A stretch of DNA of 64,000 nt from Photobacterium profundum SS9. Its GTDB lineage: Bacteria; Pseudomonadota; Gammaproteobacteria; Enterobacterales; Vibrionaceae. The translations under genes were made by a program, and so were the position numbers. Within the stretch, counting starts at the first letter, position 1, and every line of letters starts with the position of its first letter. Where the stretch lies: positions 2,865,411 to 2,929,410 of the forward strand of contig NC_006370.1 of NCBI RefSeq assembly GCF_000196255.1, in the 5' to 3' direction. The notes under the pieces are model-generated. The model worked only from the letters and a program-made list of their open reading frames with translations. It was not told the origin of the DNA and did not search any database. This document shows positions 30,144-39,212 of the stretch, in pieces.

Positions 30144-31048
30144 GTATTTACCTCTCTCTCTTATTGTTTGGTGTGGCGATATTGCTGCATAAGCGTCGTC
30201 AGCGTTCGTTGAAAGATATCTTCTTTGCAGACCCATCAAACGATCCCGATGACGATAGCATCCAAGCTGTAAATATAGAATCACTGAAACACCTGACATG
30301 GTGGAGGGTCCTACTCATTAACTTCGCTCCCGCGTTTGCCATGTTGGGCGATAAAGCCTGGCTCAAGCTGGCGATTTTTATGATGCTACTCACCGCGGTT
30401 GGGGTGTACATCAACAACTCTTTACTACTGCTGAACAGCTATTGGTTACCGCTTCTTATGCCAACGTTAGGCTTCTTTTGGGGGTGGGCTTGGCTGTTGA
30501 AAAAGCGCCGTGATGAATTTGAGCAAACCTTTCCTGATGCCCTCAACATCATGATGAGTGCCGTCACTGCAGGTGAAAGTATCATGCAATCGATCAGCTA
30601 TGTCGGCAAAACCCTCGACAACAAAGTCGGGGCTGTTTTCCAAGACATGGGGGAGCGTTTAAAACTGGGTGAACCACCGGAGCAGGTTTTTAAGCGAGCC
30701 AGCAAACATTACCCCTATCCAACCTTCTTATTTTTCGTGGTTACCATTCGAGCCAATATGTCGCGCGGTGGTCAGTTAAAACCGGTAATGGCCCGCTTGA
30801 TTCGGGTGTTGGTCGATAGCCGTACCCTCGACAAGAAAAAGAGCGCAATGACCTCGGAAGCCCGTTTATCAGCCAAGATAGTGGCATCCCTCCCTTTTAT
30901 TTTCATGGTGTTCTTGAGTTTCATCAGTCCACAAAATCTCAATTATGTACTGACCGACCCAAGTGGTCGCTATGTGCTGTATTACGTGGTCGGCAGTGAA
31001 ACGTTAGGGCTGTTCATCATCTGGTTATTGATCCGAGGAGTTCGCTAA
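30140..31048 (+). CDS. tadB: Tad inner-membrane platform protein TadB
   Basis: 302 residues with a type II secretion F (GspF-like) domain. Membrane segments lie near the N-terminus, at about 55-120 and at the C-terminus. The conserved FEQTFPDALNIMMSAVTAGE segment is followed by IRANMSRGGQLKPVMARL. It pairs with TadC. One-base overlap with tadC (TAATG). Confidence 0.92.
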   Translation: MSIYLSLLLFGVAILLHKRRQRSLKDIFFADPSNDPDDDSIQAVNIESLKHLTWWRVLLINFAPAFAMLGDKAWLKLAIFMMLLTAVGVYINNSLLLLNSYWLPLLMPTLGFFWGWAWLLKKRRDEFEQTFPDALNIMMSAVTAGESIMQSISYVGKTLDNKVGAVFQDMGERLKLGEPPEQVFKRASKHYPYPTFLFFVVTIRANMSRGGQLKPVMARLIRVLVDSRTLDKKKSAMTSEARLSAKIVASLPFIFMVFLSFISPQNLNYVLTDPSGRYVLYYVVGSETLGLFIIWLLIRGVR

Positions 31049-31899
31049 TGATCTTTGTTTTGATTAGCCTTTTTGTTCTTAGTGCAGTATGTGCATGGAA
31101 GCTCTCACAATGGCATACCGAACAAGCCAAGCAAGCCCATGTCGAAAGTTATCTGAGCGCAAAAAAAGACGGACGGCTCACACGATTAAACCGTTTCATT
31201 ACGCATTTAGGCAAAAACCACCAGCAAGATCTGGAGCAACAGTTTGTCGATGCAGGTTTCTATAATACCCAATTTACCAAATATTATGTGCCCGCCAAGC
31301 TTACTCTTGTCATTTTTACCTGCGTAGTCGTGCTCATGTCTGATCTCTCATTCACCAATCAAGCTGCGATTGGTGCCGTGGCGATGATAGCCATTTTGCT
31401 AGTACCGGAAATGGTACTGTCGATGCGTAAGAAAGCGCTGATTCTCAAAACGTCACGCCAATTACCTTACATGCTCGATATGATGTCGGTGTGTGTGCAA
31501 ACCGGGATGACCATTGAAGCTGCACTAACCTACCTGAGCACTGAATTGGAAGCCTTTGACAGAGATTTGTGTTTCCACATAAAAAAAACAGCTGACAGTG
31601 CTCGCGTCAAAGGGTTAGAAAAAGCACTGATCGAACTGAGTGAGCGCATTCCTACCCCAGATGTGCGCAGCTTTACGCTGACACTGATTCAAAACCTGCA
31701 ATACGGCACCTCTATCGCCAATGTATTAAGTGCGTTAGCAGAAGACATGCGGAAAATGCAGGTGCTCACCATGGAAGAAAAAATCGGCAAACTCGCCGCC
31801 AAAATGAGTGTGCCACTGATTCTCTTAATTATGTTTCCTATCGTTATTTTGATTCTAGCGCCGGGAATGATGCAAATGACGGTGGACATAGGCCAATGA
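31048..31899 (+). CDS. tadC: Tad inner-membrane platform protein TadC
   Basis: 283 residues, GspF-like, with membrane helices at the N-terminus, near 85-125 and at the C-terminus. The ROQ-type segment QLPYMLDMMSVCVQTGMT and the QYGTSIANVLSALAEDMR segment are typical. It overlaps tadD by four bases. Confidence 0.92.
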   Translation: MIFVLISLFVLSAVCAWKLSQWHTEQAKQAHVESYLSAKKDGRLTRLNRFITHLGKNHQQDLEQQFVDAGFYNTQFTKYYVPAKLTLVIFTCVVVLMSDLSFTNQAAIGAVAMIAILLVPEMVLSMRKKALILKTSRQLPYMLDMMSVCVQTGMTIEAALTYLSTELEAFDRDLCFHIKKTADSARVKGLEKALIELSERIPTPDVRSFTLTLIQNLQYGTSIANVLSALAEDMRKMQVLTMEEKIGKLAAKMSVPLILLIMFPIVILILAPGMMQMTVDIGQ

Positions 31900-32657
31900 T
31901 ACGACTAACTTTTTTATTCACCCTTTTACTGTTGCAAGTCGGCTGTGTCACCTCGACGACTCAGCACACCGTTACCGAATCCGATTTAAAAGCCGTCGGT
32001 AATTATGCAGGCTTAATCAACTATTACAAAACCGCATTAATCGCATCGCCTAACGATCCCAAAGTGATGTTGTCACTGGCCGATGCCTACTACCGCAACA
32101 AAGACATTGAATCTGCCCGTTTCTATGTCGACCAACTGGAAAAGCTCAATTACCGAGGGGCTACCTTCTCATTTCTCGCGGGTAACGTGTACGCTGCATC
32201 AAACGATTATTCGCACGCACTCACAGCGTACCAATATGCCAAACAGCAAGGCTATTCCGCATCAGATTTAGACCTCGAAATGGGGATTGTTTACAGCTAT
32301 ACCGGCCAATATCTCTTGGCCAAAGAAGCTTTCGATCAAGCCAGATTGAAAGGACACGATGACATTGCGATCAAAAATAACCTCGCTGTATTGGCTATTG
32401 CCCAAGCCCATTATCAACAAGCAGTCGATATCTTATTGCCCGTTTTTCAACACAGTCCTGAACAACAAAAAGTGTCATTGAATCTTGCCATAGCATTGAT
32501 TCAACTGGGTGATATCCCCCAAGCCAAACAAGTGTTGGGCGAACGAATTACTGACGAGCAACTCATGGCTTTGGTGTACGCATTGCGAGTATCGGGCAAT
32601 ACAGAGAATAAAGAGAGACATAAGATAAGTAATGAGGAGCAACATGAACCGGCATAA
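31896..32657 (+). CDS. tadD: Tad lipoprotein with TPR repeats, TadD
   Basis: 253 residues. There is a lipoprotein signal with lipobox LQVGC (Cys17) and several tetratricopeptide repeats through about 30-225 (for example MLSLADAYYRNKDIESARFY). TadD proteins act as pilotins or assembly factors for the secretin. Its 3' end overlaps tadE by 14 bases. Confidence 0.88.
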   Translation: MIRLTFLFTLLLLQVGCVTSTTQHTVTESDLKAVGNYAGLINYYKTALIASPNDPKVMLSLADAYYRNKDIESARFYVDQLEKLNYRGATFSFLAGNVYAASNDYSHALTAYQYAKQQGYSASDLDLEMGIVYSYTGQYLLAKEAFDQARLKGHDDIAIKNNLAVLAIAQAHYQQAVDILLPVFQHSPEQQKVSLNLAIALIQLGDIPQAKQVLGERITDEQLMALVYALRVSGNTENKERHKISNEEQHEPA

Positions 32658-33117
32658 ACAACGGGGCGTATTCAGTATCGAGTTTGCCATGAGCGCCATC
32701 GTTCTCTTTCTGGTGACATTCGCCATTTTCGAGGCTAGTCGCCTTATTTACATCATTAATTTAACTGAATCTGCCCTGCGCGAATCCACCCGTGATACCC
32801 GCGTATTTGAAAGTAAACGCTATAACACCGCCTATGAAAACCGCTTACAACAGATATTTGAAGGCGAAGGTGAAATTTGGCATTACTTGGTAAAACCAGC
32901 ACGCTACCGCTTTTCAATCACCTATTACGACACCTATCAAAACCTGATTAAAGACACTCCACATATTGGTGAATGTCAGCGTTGTGAGTTGGCGTTATAC
33001 AGTCTGCAGTATCGCTACTTACCCATGTTTTTCATTGGCAATGTAGTTGATCGCACCATTACGCGTGACATATTAGCCGAACAGGAACATGAAGGGTGGC
33101 CGATCAATGAAGAATAA
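32644..33117 (+). CDS. tadE: Tad pseudopilin-like protein TadE
   Basis: 157 residues from the ATG at 32644. I prefer this to the ATG at 32632 because AGGAG lies five bases before it. The leader NRHKQRG is followed by VFSIEFAMSAIV, the TadE motif with Glu at +5, then a membrane helix and a periplasmic domain. It is a substrate of TadV. It overlaps tadD and tadF. Confidence 0.88.
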   Translation: MNRHKQRGVFSIEFAMSAIVLFLVTFAIFEASRLIYIINLTESALRESTRDTRVFESKRYNTAYENRLQQIFEGEGEIWHYLVKPARYRFSITYYDTYQNLIKDTPHIGECQRCELALYSLQYRYLPMFFIGNVVDRTITRDILAEQEHEGWPINEE

Positions 33118-33664
33118 ACAGCGTGGCGTGTTTGCTATCGAAATGGCTTTCGTACTGTTTTTCTTGTGTGCGTTATTGACCTTCACAGGTGACATCGCCT
33201 ATCAGTTATTGAATCGGGTCAATCTGGATCGCACCAGTTATTCTTTAGTCAATATATTGAAAGAGCGTACCCGCTTTTTCAGCACCCAAAACGCAGACGG
33301 CTCGCGCACTGTGCGTTATGCCGTAACCCAAAAAGATGCCGATGACATGGAAACCCTCGCCGCTCGGTTATTGGGTCGCCCCGATACAGGCACATTTGGT
33401 TTACGAGTGGAATCCCTACGCTATAACGGCAGCACGGAATACTACGATCGTTACATCAAAAGCATGAATAATACCTTGGATTGTGACCCTGATGATGCGC
33501 TCACCTCACGTCGTAGTCTTGTGCCATTATCGGCGTCCGGCAAAGCCGCACCTCTGTATCAAGTAACAGTGTGCTACCGCATCGATTCTTGGTTTAACCG
33601 TTTCATGGGCAGCAATAACCAGCAAGCTTACCTACATTCATCATCAGCGATTGTGGGACGTTAA
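33107..33664 (+). CDS. tadF: Tad pseudopilin-like protein TadF
   Basis: 185 residues from ATG 33107, chosen because AAGGGTGG lies just upstream and the leader MKNKQRG then has the normal short length. The motif VFAIEMAFVLFF follows the Gly, with Glu at +5. The C-terminal periplasmic domain contains two cysteines that could form a disulfide. It overlaps tadE by 11 bases. Confidence 0.87.
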   Translation: MKNKQRGVFAIEMAFVLFFLCALLTFTGDIAYQLLNRVNLDRTSYSLVNILKERTRFFSTQNADGSRTVRYAVTQKDADDMETLAARLLGRPDTGTFGLRVESLRYNGSTEYYDRYIKSMNNTLDCDPDDALTSRRSLVPLSASGKAAPLYQVTVCYRIDSWFNRFMGSNNQQAYLHSSSAIVGR

Positions 33665-33665
33665 T

Positions 33666-35195
33666 ATGAGTATCAAGAGAATGAACCACCAAGGTATCAG
33701 CTCGAATAAAATGGGAAGCCCACGGCAACAACGAGGCGCTGCGGGCATCTATACCGCACTCGCCCTTATTCCTTTATTTGGCATGATTTTCTGGGCACTG
33801 GAAGGCACCCGCTATATCCAGAAAAAAAACCGACTGGCAGATGCTACCGAAGCTGCCACATTAGCAGTAACCACGGCTAACCAAGATGATAAAACGTATG
33901 AAAACCAATTGGCTACCAACTACGTTCAAACGTATATCCGTAACATCGCCATTATTAACGACATCAAGGTTGAACGTTCTGAAGGCATTGATTATTACCC
34001 TACACCTGACGGCAATGAAGAAAGGGAGTATTTCCAATACCGCGTGACGGCCAAAACCGATCATACTTCGTGGTTAAGCAGCGATATTATCCCAAGTTTC
34101 TCGCCAACCGAAACCGTTGCTAACCGTGCGTTGGCGCGTAATTACCCGATTTATCTCGGTGATAAAGATATCGATATTGTCTTTGTCTCCGATTTCTCTG
34201 GCTCTATGAAAGGCAATAAAATTCGAGCTCTCAAAGACGCAATTCAAGCCATTGCCAATGAAATATTAGTGCCACGAGACGGCGAAGTCGAAGTCACCAA
34301 CCGCATTGCATTTGTGCCTTATAACATGCGTGTACAAGAAAAACGCAGTAACACCCGATGGTGCCTTACTCAATTAGACTATCGCCCGAATTTCAATGGC
34401 GGTAACTATTCATCTTATGAAGACATTGATTGGTCGACGTGGTCTACATGGACACGTAACCAAGTGAGGGATTGCAGTAATGGCTATTACAGTTGCACTG
34501 GTAAAAAAAGGCGTGATGCTCGCACAGTATATGCGATCTTGAATACCTCTAAGTCGGAAACAGGGAGTGGATGGTATTTTCCTGACCCATACTCTTACAT
34601 CAACTTTCCCGACAGTGTAGCCAAAACTTTTACGGCCAAAGCTAATAACCTACAATTCCAATCGACCAACCAGAAGTTATACAGCGGGGGGATGTGTTCA
34701 GGTAACTTTTGGACCATTCCTCTTACGTCAGAGAAAACAACTCTGTCTCCAATTCAAAACAACATGTCACCCGATGGCGGTACCTCGGTTTATCAAGGTC
34801 TGATCCGGGGCGCTCAAATATTAGAACAAGGACGCCCCACTTCACCCTCACCTGAAACATCAGCAGCCTATAACTCACGTATTAAAATGATTTTAATGTT
34901 AAGTGACGGACAAGAAATGCCCTACGTCAGCACCTTCAATCAACTGGTGAATCAAGGGTTATGTAACACCATCAAAGCACAATTCAATGACAGTGATCAG
35001 CAGCTGTACATGGGGGTACTCGGCATTGAATTTGATGCCCAAGGACAACAAGGTTTCAAAAACTGTGTAGGCCAAAACAACATCACCAACGTCGACGATG
35101 TGGATGACTTGATCAAAGAAATTTTAGAGATGATCAAAGAAGGTTCAAAAACCGACGGCATCAGCAAATTGTATTACCGCCACTTAGAGAGTTAA
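33666..35195 (+). CDS. tadG: TadG-like protein with von Willebrand factor A domain
   Basis: 509 residues from ATG 33666 (a TTG five codons earlier is in frame but less likely). An N-terminal prepilin-like segment QRGAAGIYTALALIPLFGM is followed by a periplasmic region and a vWA domain from about residue 160. The metal-ion site VFVSDFSGSMKGNK is near residue 178, and DGGTS and MLSDGQ come later. Odd point: the usual Glu at +5 after the RG site is replaced by Tyr, so processing like TadE/F is doubtful. The vWA domain suggests adhesion or scaffolding of the pilus. Confidence 0.88.
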   Translation: MSIKRMNHQGISSNKMGSPRQQRGAAGIYTALALIPLFGMIFWALEGTRYIQKKNRLADATEAATLAVTTANQDDKTYENQLATNYVQTYIRNIAIINDIKVERSEGIDYYPTPDGNEEREYFQYRVTAKTDHTSWLSSDIIPSFSPTETVANRALARNYPIYLGDKDIDIVFVSDFSGSMKGNKIRALKDAIQAIANEILVPRDGEVEVTNRIAFVPYNMRVQEKRSNTRWCLTQLDYRPNFNGGNYSSYEDIDWSTWSTWTRNQVRDCSNGYYSCTGKKRRDARTVYAILNTSKSETGSGWYFPDPYSYINFPDSVAKTFTAKANNLQFQSTNQKLYSGGMCSGNFWTIPLTSEKTTLSPIQNNMSPDGGTSVYQGLIRGAQILEQGRPTSPSPETSAAYNSRIKMILMLSDGQEMPYVSTFNQLVNQGLCNTIKAQFNDSDQQLYMGVLGIEFDAQGQQGFKNCVGQNNITNVDDVDDLIKEILEMIKEGSKTDGISKLYYRHLES

Positions 35196-35200
35196 TCACC

Positions 35201-35863
35201 ATGACAATACCACGCACCTTTTCTGATTTATCACTGACCGCCCTAGCAACCGGTGTACTGCTCAGTTCAACGGCGGCCTATGCTGTAACACCTGATAGCC
35301 AACAGATCATGATATTATGTTCAACCAGTGCGCAAACCATCACTCACACCACACAAATTGGTGAGATAACCGGTATTGCTTATCACCGCAGCGGCTACTT
35401 GCAGATCAATGAAACCACAGACGATGCCGCAATAAAAGGCGCTTTACTCGCTCTAACGGCAGAAACTGGCATTGATTCGAAGTGTTGGGAGTACTTGAAT
35501 ACTGCTGATTTGGTGAGCACAACAGGAGCACAAGACGAAAAACTTATCGCTCGCGTGTATTTTGCTTTTGATAGTCAACGCTTAACCCCTGAGTCACAAA
35601 CGGTACTAAAAGCCATTGCTCGAAAACTCACAAACAGCCAACAAACGGTAAGCCTAGCAGGCCATACCGACAGTGTTGGTTCCCAAGGGTATAACTACAC
35701 GCTAGGTTTACAACGTGCGAAATCCTCCATGCAGTATTTGATTGATAACGAAGTGAAAGATACCAACTTGAAGAGCAAAACTTACGGCGAAACCCAGCCT
35801 ATCGAGAGCAACACGACATCACAAGGCCGAGCGATGAACCGTCGGGTTGATGTCGTGATGTAA
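35201..35863 (+). CDS. OmpA-family protein at the end of the Tad locus
   Basis: 220 residues: a signal peptide ending near residue 28 (AAYA), a short N-terminal domain, and a C-terminal OmpA peptidoglycan-binding domain (about 115-220). This shows FAFDSQRLTPESQTVL, LAGHTDSVGSQGYN and GRAMNRRVDVVM. It would anchor the Tad machine to the cell wall. It lies five bases after tadG and is the last gene before a strong terminator. Confidence 0.9.
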   Translation: MTIPRTFSDLSLTALATGVLLSSTAAYAVTPDSQQIMILCSTSAQTITHTTQIGEITGIAYHRSGYLQINETTDDAAIKGALLALTAETGIDSKCWEYLNTADLVSTTGAQDEKLIARVYFAFDSQRLTPESQTVLKAIARKLTNSQQTVSLAGHTDSVGSQGYNYTLGLQRAKSSMQYLIDNEVKDTNLKSKTYGETQPIESNTTSQGRAMNRRVDVVM

Positions 35864-35975
35864 CCCACTCACAACCTTTTCAAAAACAGGCAATAATGCA
35901 CTTAGTCAGGGCGTTGGATTCTTTTTGTTTAGCCCCTTAGAGCAACACTAATACCAGATAATGACTTGGTATTAA

Positions 35976-36005
35976 GGCTGCAGCCTGACTAGCTGCAGCC
36001 TTTTT
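35976..36005 (+). terminator. terminator of the Tad operon
   Basis: Stem GGCTGCAG / CTGCAGCC (35976-35983 with 35993-36000) followed by TTTTTG. It lies about 110 bases after the OmpA-family gene and closes the cluster. Confidence 0.88.
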
Positions 36006-36056
36006 GTTTGTCTCAGGGTATACTTACAAGATATATAATGTAGAGGTTGCCACTTA

Positions 36057-36596
36057 ATGAAACAACTGCTCGATTTTATTCCTTTAATCATCTTTTTTGT
36101 CTTATACAAAACCAATGATATTTTCGTTGCGACAGGGGCATTGATAATAGCAACTGCCGTTCAAGTTGCTGTAACGTGGTTCTTATATAAGAAAGTGGAA
36201 AAAATGCAGTTAGTGACCTTCGCGATGGTCACTGTCTTTGGCGGATTAACGCTGTTTCTTCATGACGAGAATTTCATAAAATGGAAAGTCACCATTATCT
36301 ATGCCATTTTCTCGATTGGATTAGCGGTAAGCCAAATCATGGGCAAACCACTCATTAAAAGTATGTTGGGTAAAGAAATTACGCTACCCGATACAGTATG
36401 GACACGCATTAACATGGCATGGACAGGCTTTTTTGCCGTCTGCGCAGTCGTAAACATCTATGTGGCATTCACTTTACCCCTTGATGTGTGGGTTAATTTT
36501 AAAGTATTCGGTTTATTAGCCTTAACTTTGATTTTCACCCTTGTCACCGGTGGATATATTTACCACCATATGCCGAAAGAAACCGATTCAGAATAA
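36057..36596 (+). CDS. yciB: inner-membrane protein YciB (IspZ-like)
   Basis: 179 residues with five predicted membrane helices and the family start [18 protein letters not shown]. It also has the conserved [19 protein letters not shown] and NMAWTGFF segments. The family is linked to cell envelope synthesis and septation. It is followed closely by yciA, as in E. coli. Confidence 0.95.
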
Positions 36597-36618
36597 GCTA
36601 TAGAGTCCAGATTAAATA

Positions 36619-37017
36619 ATGAATACAGAAAATAATATTCCACACGGGCAGCTACTGCTGCGTACGCTTGCAATGCCTGCCGACACTAACGCCAATGGTG
36701 ATATTTTTGGTGGTTGGATTATGTCTCAGCTTGATCTTGCGGGTGCAATTTTAGCGAAAGAAATTTCTGGTGGTCGTGTTGTGACCGTTTCAGTTGATAG
36801 CATTGCATTCAAAGCCCCTGTAAAAGTGGGTGATGTTGTATGTTGTTACGGCGAGTGCAAACGCATTGGTAATACATCAATGAGCGTCGCTTTAGAAGTA
36901 TGGGTTAAACCTGTTGCACACGAAAGTGTGGGCGATCGCTACAGAGTCTGTGAAGCTACCTTTAACTATGTAGCGATTAACAGTGAAGGTCGTCCTCGTC
37001 CGATCAAAAAAGCCTAA
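36619..37017 (+). CDS. yciA: acyl-CoA thioesterase YciA
   Basis: 132 residues, single hotdog domain. The catalytic NANGDIFGGWIMSQLDLAG motif is at about residue 23, with VSVDSIAFKAPVKVGD following. It hydrolyses acyl-CoA with broad specificity. 22 bases separate it from yciB. Confidence 0.95.
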   Translation: MNTENNIPHGQLLLRTLAMPADTNANGDIFGGWIMSQLDLAGAILAKEISGGRVVTVSVDSIAFKAPVKVGDVVCCYGECKRIGNTSMSVALEVWVKPVAHESVGDRYRVCEATFNYVAINSEGRPRPIKKA

Positions 37018-37087
37018 CAGTATTAAAAGCACGTTCTGTTTATATAATAGTGCTCTTAATTATACGAAAAAATAGTACCTGTTCTGC

Positions 37088-37121
37088 AAAAAAGCCTTAA
37101 CATCTAGTTCAGGCTTTTTTT
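37088..37121 (+). terminator. terminator after yciA
   Basis: Stem AAAAAAGCCT / AGGCTTTTTT (37088-37097 with 37111-37120), 13-base loop, T tail. Confidence 0.88.
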
Positions 37122-37177
37122 ATTGGGTAGTATAGGCAAAGTAAAACAGCCAATAATAAGAAGGGAGTAATAAGCGA

Positions 37178-37477
37178 ATGTGGTATGTGATTTTTTCTCA
37201 GGATGTAGAAAATAGTTTAGAGCGCCGTCTAAGTGTTCGTGAAAAACATCTTGCGCGCCTACAAGCACTACAAGCTGAAGGACGTCTTCTTGTTGCAGGC
37301 CCAATGCCAGCCATTGATAGCGAGAACCCTGATGAAGCGGGCTTTACAGGTTCTACCGTTATCGCTGAATTCAATTCATTAGAAGATGCAAAAACATGGG
37401 CAGATGCAGACCCATACATTGCAGCTGGTGTTTACGCTAATGTGATTGTAAAACCATTCAAAAAAGTACTGCCTTAA
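37178..37477 (+). CDS. yciI: YciI family protein
   Basis: 99 residues, a ferredoxin-like YCII domain: [17 protein letters not shown], then RLLVAGPMP, and [11 protein letters not shown] near the C-terminus. YciI-like proteins are small enzymes related to muconolactone isomerase with an unclear role. A GAAGGGAG ribosome-binding region is seen. The stop overlaps the next start by one base. Confidence 0.93.
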   Translation: MWYVIFSQDVENSLERRLSVREKHLARLQALQAEGRLLVAGPMPAIDSENPDEAGFTGSTVIAEFNSLEDAKTWADADPYIAAGVYANVIVKPFKKVLP

Positions 37478-37863
37478 TGCTTAAAAAAATACTCGCACTT
37501 AGTGCGCTGCTAATTCTTGGGGGCTGTGCATCAACCGAAGATGACGCAGTAATCGCTTTGGCGAAAAGCCGAGCGACGACAATCAACAATAAAGCCCCTT
37601 ATGACAAGGTAGATCAATACCAAATCATGAAAGCGCATGCGCGTGATAAAATCGTAGAGATTACGATTTTATATGGTGGCGGAAGTAAAATCGCCCCAAC
37701 CCAAGCGGCTGCCTTTGCAGCTAAAAATTACTGCTCAAGTAACGAATTAAGCCCCCTGTTTAATGAAGGTATGGGTTATAACATTATCATCATGGATATG
37801 CGTGGTCGAAAAATCGTAGAACAACCAGTATACGCTGCATATTGTGCTGAACTGTCACAATAA
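37477..37863 (+). CDS. lipoprotein, probable type II secretion pilotin (GspS-beta/AspS-like)
   Basis: 128 residues. A lipoprotein signal has lipobox LGGC (Cys17), followed by ALAKSRATTIN and a compact domain with two cysteines (NYCSSNEL and YAAYC) that could form a disulfide. Length, the Ser-Arg-Ala N-terminal helix and the two cysteines fit the vibrio AspS/GspS-beta pilotins, which guide the T2SS secretin GspD to the outer membrane. It overlaps yciI by one base. No other T2SS gene is nearby, which is usual for this pilotin. The call is from recalled family features, so moderately sure. Confidence 0.7.
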   Translation: MLKKILALSALLILGGCASTEDDAVIALAKSRATTINNKAPYDKVDQYQIMKAHARDKIVEITILYGGGSKIAPTQAAAFAAKNYCSSNELSPLFNEGMGYNIIIMDMRGRKIVEQPVYAAYCAELSQ

Positions 37864-37887
37864 ATAAGTTAAACGTATATAAACAAT

Positions 37888-37942
37888 AAAAGCCCCTTCA
37901 ATACGTTACTTAAACTAAGTTCTGCATTGAAGGGGCTTTTTT
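37888..37942. terminator. bidirectional terminator, pilotin gene and methyltransferase gene
   Basis: A 15-base perfect stem AAAAGCCCCTTCAAT / ATTGAAGGGGCTTTT (37888-37902 with 37926-37940) with T-rich ends on both strands. It is placed between convergent genes. Confidence 0.9.
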
Positions 37943-37968
37943 GTAAAAATACTTGCGTCTTCTTTCGG

Positions 37969-38907
37969 CTATTTACGCTTAAACACCAAAGCTTTCAATC
38001 CACCTTCGGCTTCAATTTCTTTGAATTCAGGTGGGTTATCAAGACGTTGTTCAAAGACTAAGCTAGGTGCTTCTTCAGCCATACCATCAATCAAGAACTG
38101 AGAAGAAATATACGGATCATTCACGCATGCAAGTACGCTGCCCTCTTCTGTTAATAGCTCAGGTAAACGGCGTAAGATTTTTTGATAATCTTTCGTTAAT
38201 GCAAAACTGCCTTTTTGGAAAGAAGGCGGATCAATAATGATTAAATCATACGGTCCAAACTTTCTGACTTTGCCCCACGACTTAAATAACTCGTGACCTA
38301 GAAAGCTCACTTTCTTTAAATCATGATTATTCAAATGATGATTTTCACGGCCGCGAGTTAATGCCGACTTTGCCATATCAAGATTAACAACGTGTTCTGC
38401 CCCACCTTCAATCGCAGCGATTGAAAATCCACAGGTATAGGCAAACAAATTAAGCACTCGCTTACCTTGTGCATGTTCTTGAACCCAACGGCGACCGCAA
38501 CGCATATCAAGGAATAAACCGTTATTCTGATTACGACCGAGATCAAGTTTAAACATTAGTCCATTTTCGATAACGTTTTGATGATCAGCACTTTCACCCC
38601 ACAGTACTTCTGTTGGTGAACCTTGGCGATCACGGTGCTGCAATAATAGGGAGGTTGCCTCAGTGTTTTTCCAAATATCTAATTCAACTAAACGTGTAAG
38701 TAAGGCATTCAATTCTTGAAGAAATGCTTCTGTAGGCTCTTTAAACAAAGAAACCAGAACTTGGCCTTGCAACCAATCAACCGTAATTTGTTCTAAACCT
38801 GACCAGCAACGGCCACGACCATGAAATAAACGACGTACTTCATTGGGTGGTGTCGATAACTCATTGATCAGATGTTGTTCTAAGATTGGTAGCGCACTGA
38901 TTTCCAT
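37969..38907 (-). CDS. class I SAM-dependent methyltransferase (RlmK/RlmI-like)
   Basis: 312 residues. SAM-binding motif I is in VLNLFAYTCGFSIAAIEGG near residue 154, with an acidic motif II in VVNLDMAKSALTRG and the catalytic DPPSFQKGSF motif near 225. These features belong to the COG1092-type 23S rRNA cytosine/guanine methyltransferases. The N-terminal PUA domain of RlmI is absent; instead there are about 110 residues of other sequence. The target is probably rRNA but not determined. Confidence 0.85.
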   Translation of the reverse strand: MEISALPILEQHLINELSTPPNEVRRLFHGRGRCWSGLEQITVDWLQGQVLVSLFKEPTEAFLQELNALLTRLVELDIWKNTEATSLLLQHRDRQGSPTEVLWGESADHQNVIENGLMFKLDLGRNQNNGLFLDMRCGRRWVQEHAQGKRVLNLFAYTCGFSIAAIEGGAEHVVNLDMAKSALTRGRENHHLNNHDLKKVSFLGHELFKSWGKVRKFGPYDLIIIDPPSFQKGSFALTKDYQKILRRLPELLTEEGSVLACVNDPYISSQFLIDGMAEEAPSLVFEQRLDNPPEFKEIEAEGGLKALVFKRK

Positions 38908-38964
38908 AACTCTACTGGGTTTATTGAAATAAGGGCGCTATTCTAATCCAAATATCTGTCTTCA

Positions 38965-39135
38965 TGCGACCAATTTGAGGTTTTCTTCAGGAAGGCGACT
39001 ATTGGCGAGTACGACATATTCAGCAGTAATGCGAACCTGTCTTTGACGTTGAATACGAGTCTTAATCTTTTGGCTATTACGGCGAGTTGACGCTAAGCTC
39101 CAGAAACGAGATTGATTCGTTTTCTTTGTACTCTT
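38965..39135 (-). pseudogene. startless 57-codon open frame, possible gene remnant
   Basis: On the minus strand a 57-codon frame runs between two TGA stops. The translation is strongly basic and not low-complexity, with WSLASTRRNSQKIKTRIQRQ and ITAEYVVLANSRLPEENL. No ATG, GTG or TTG lies in its first part. It could be the 3' remnant of a decayed gene, or chance. It fills most of the 305-base gap between the methyltransferase and pseudouridine synthase genes. I do not recognise a family. Confidence 0.25.
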
Positions 39136-39212
39136 TCAGTTATTCTGCTGGTCTTTTATTAACCAGCTTATTTTAGTCCATCATTTGGTTTGACTGAAAA
39201 CATAACGCCGCT

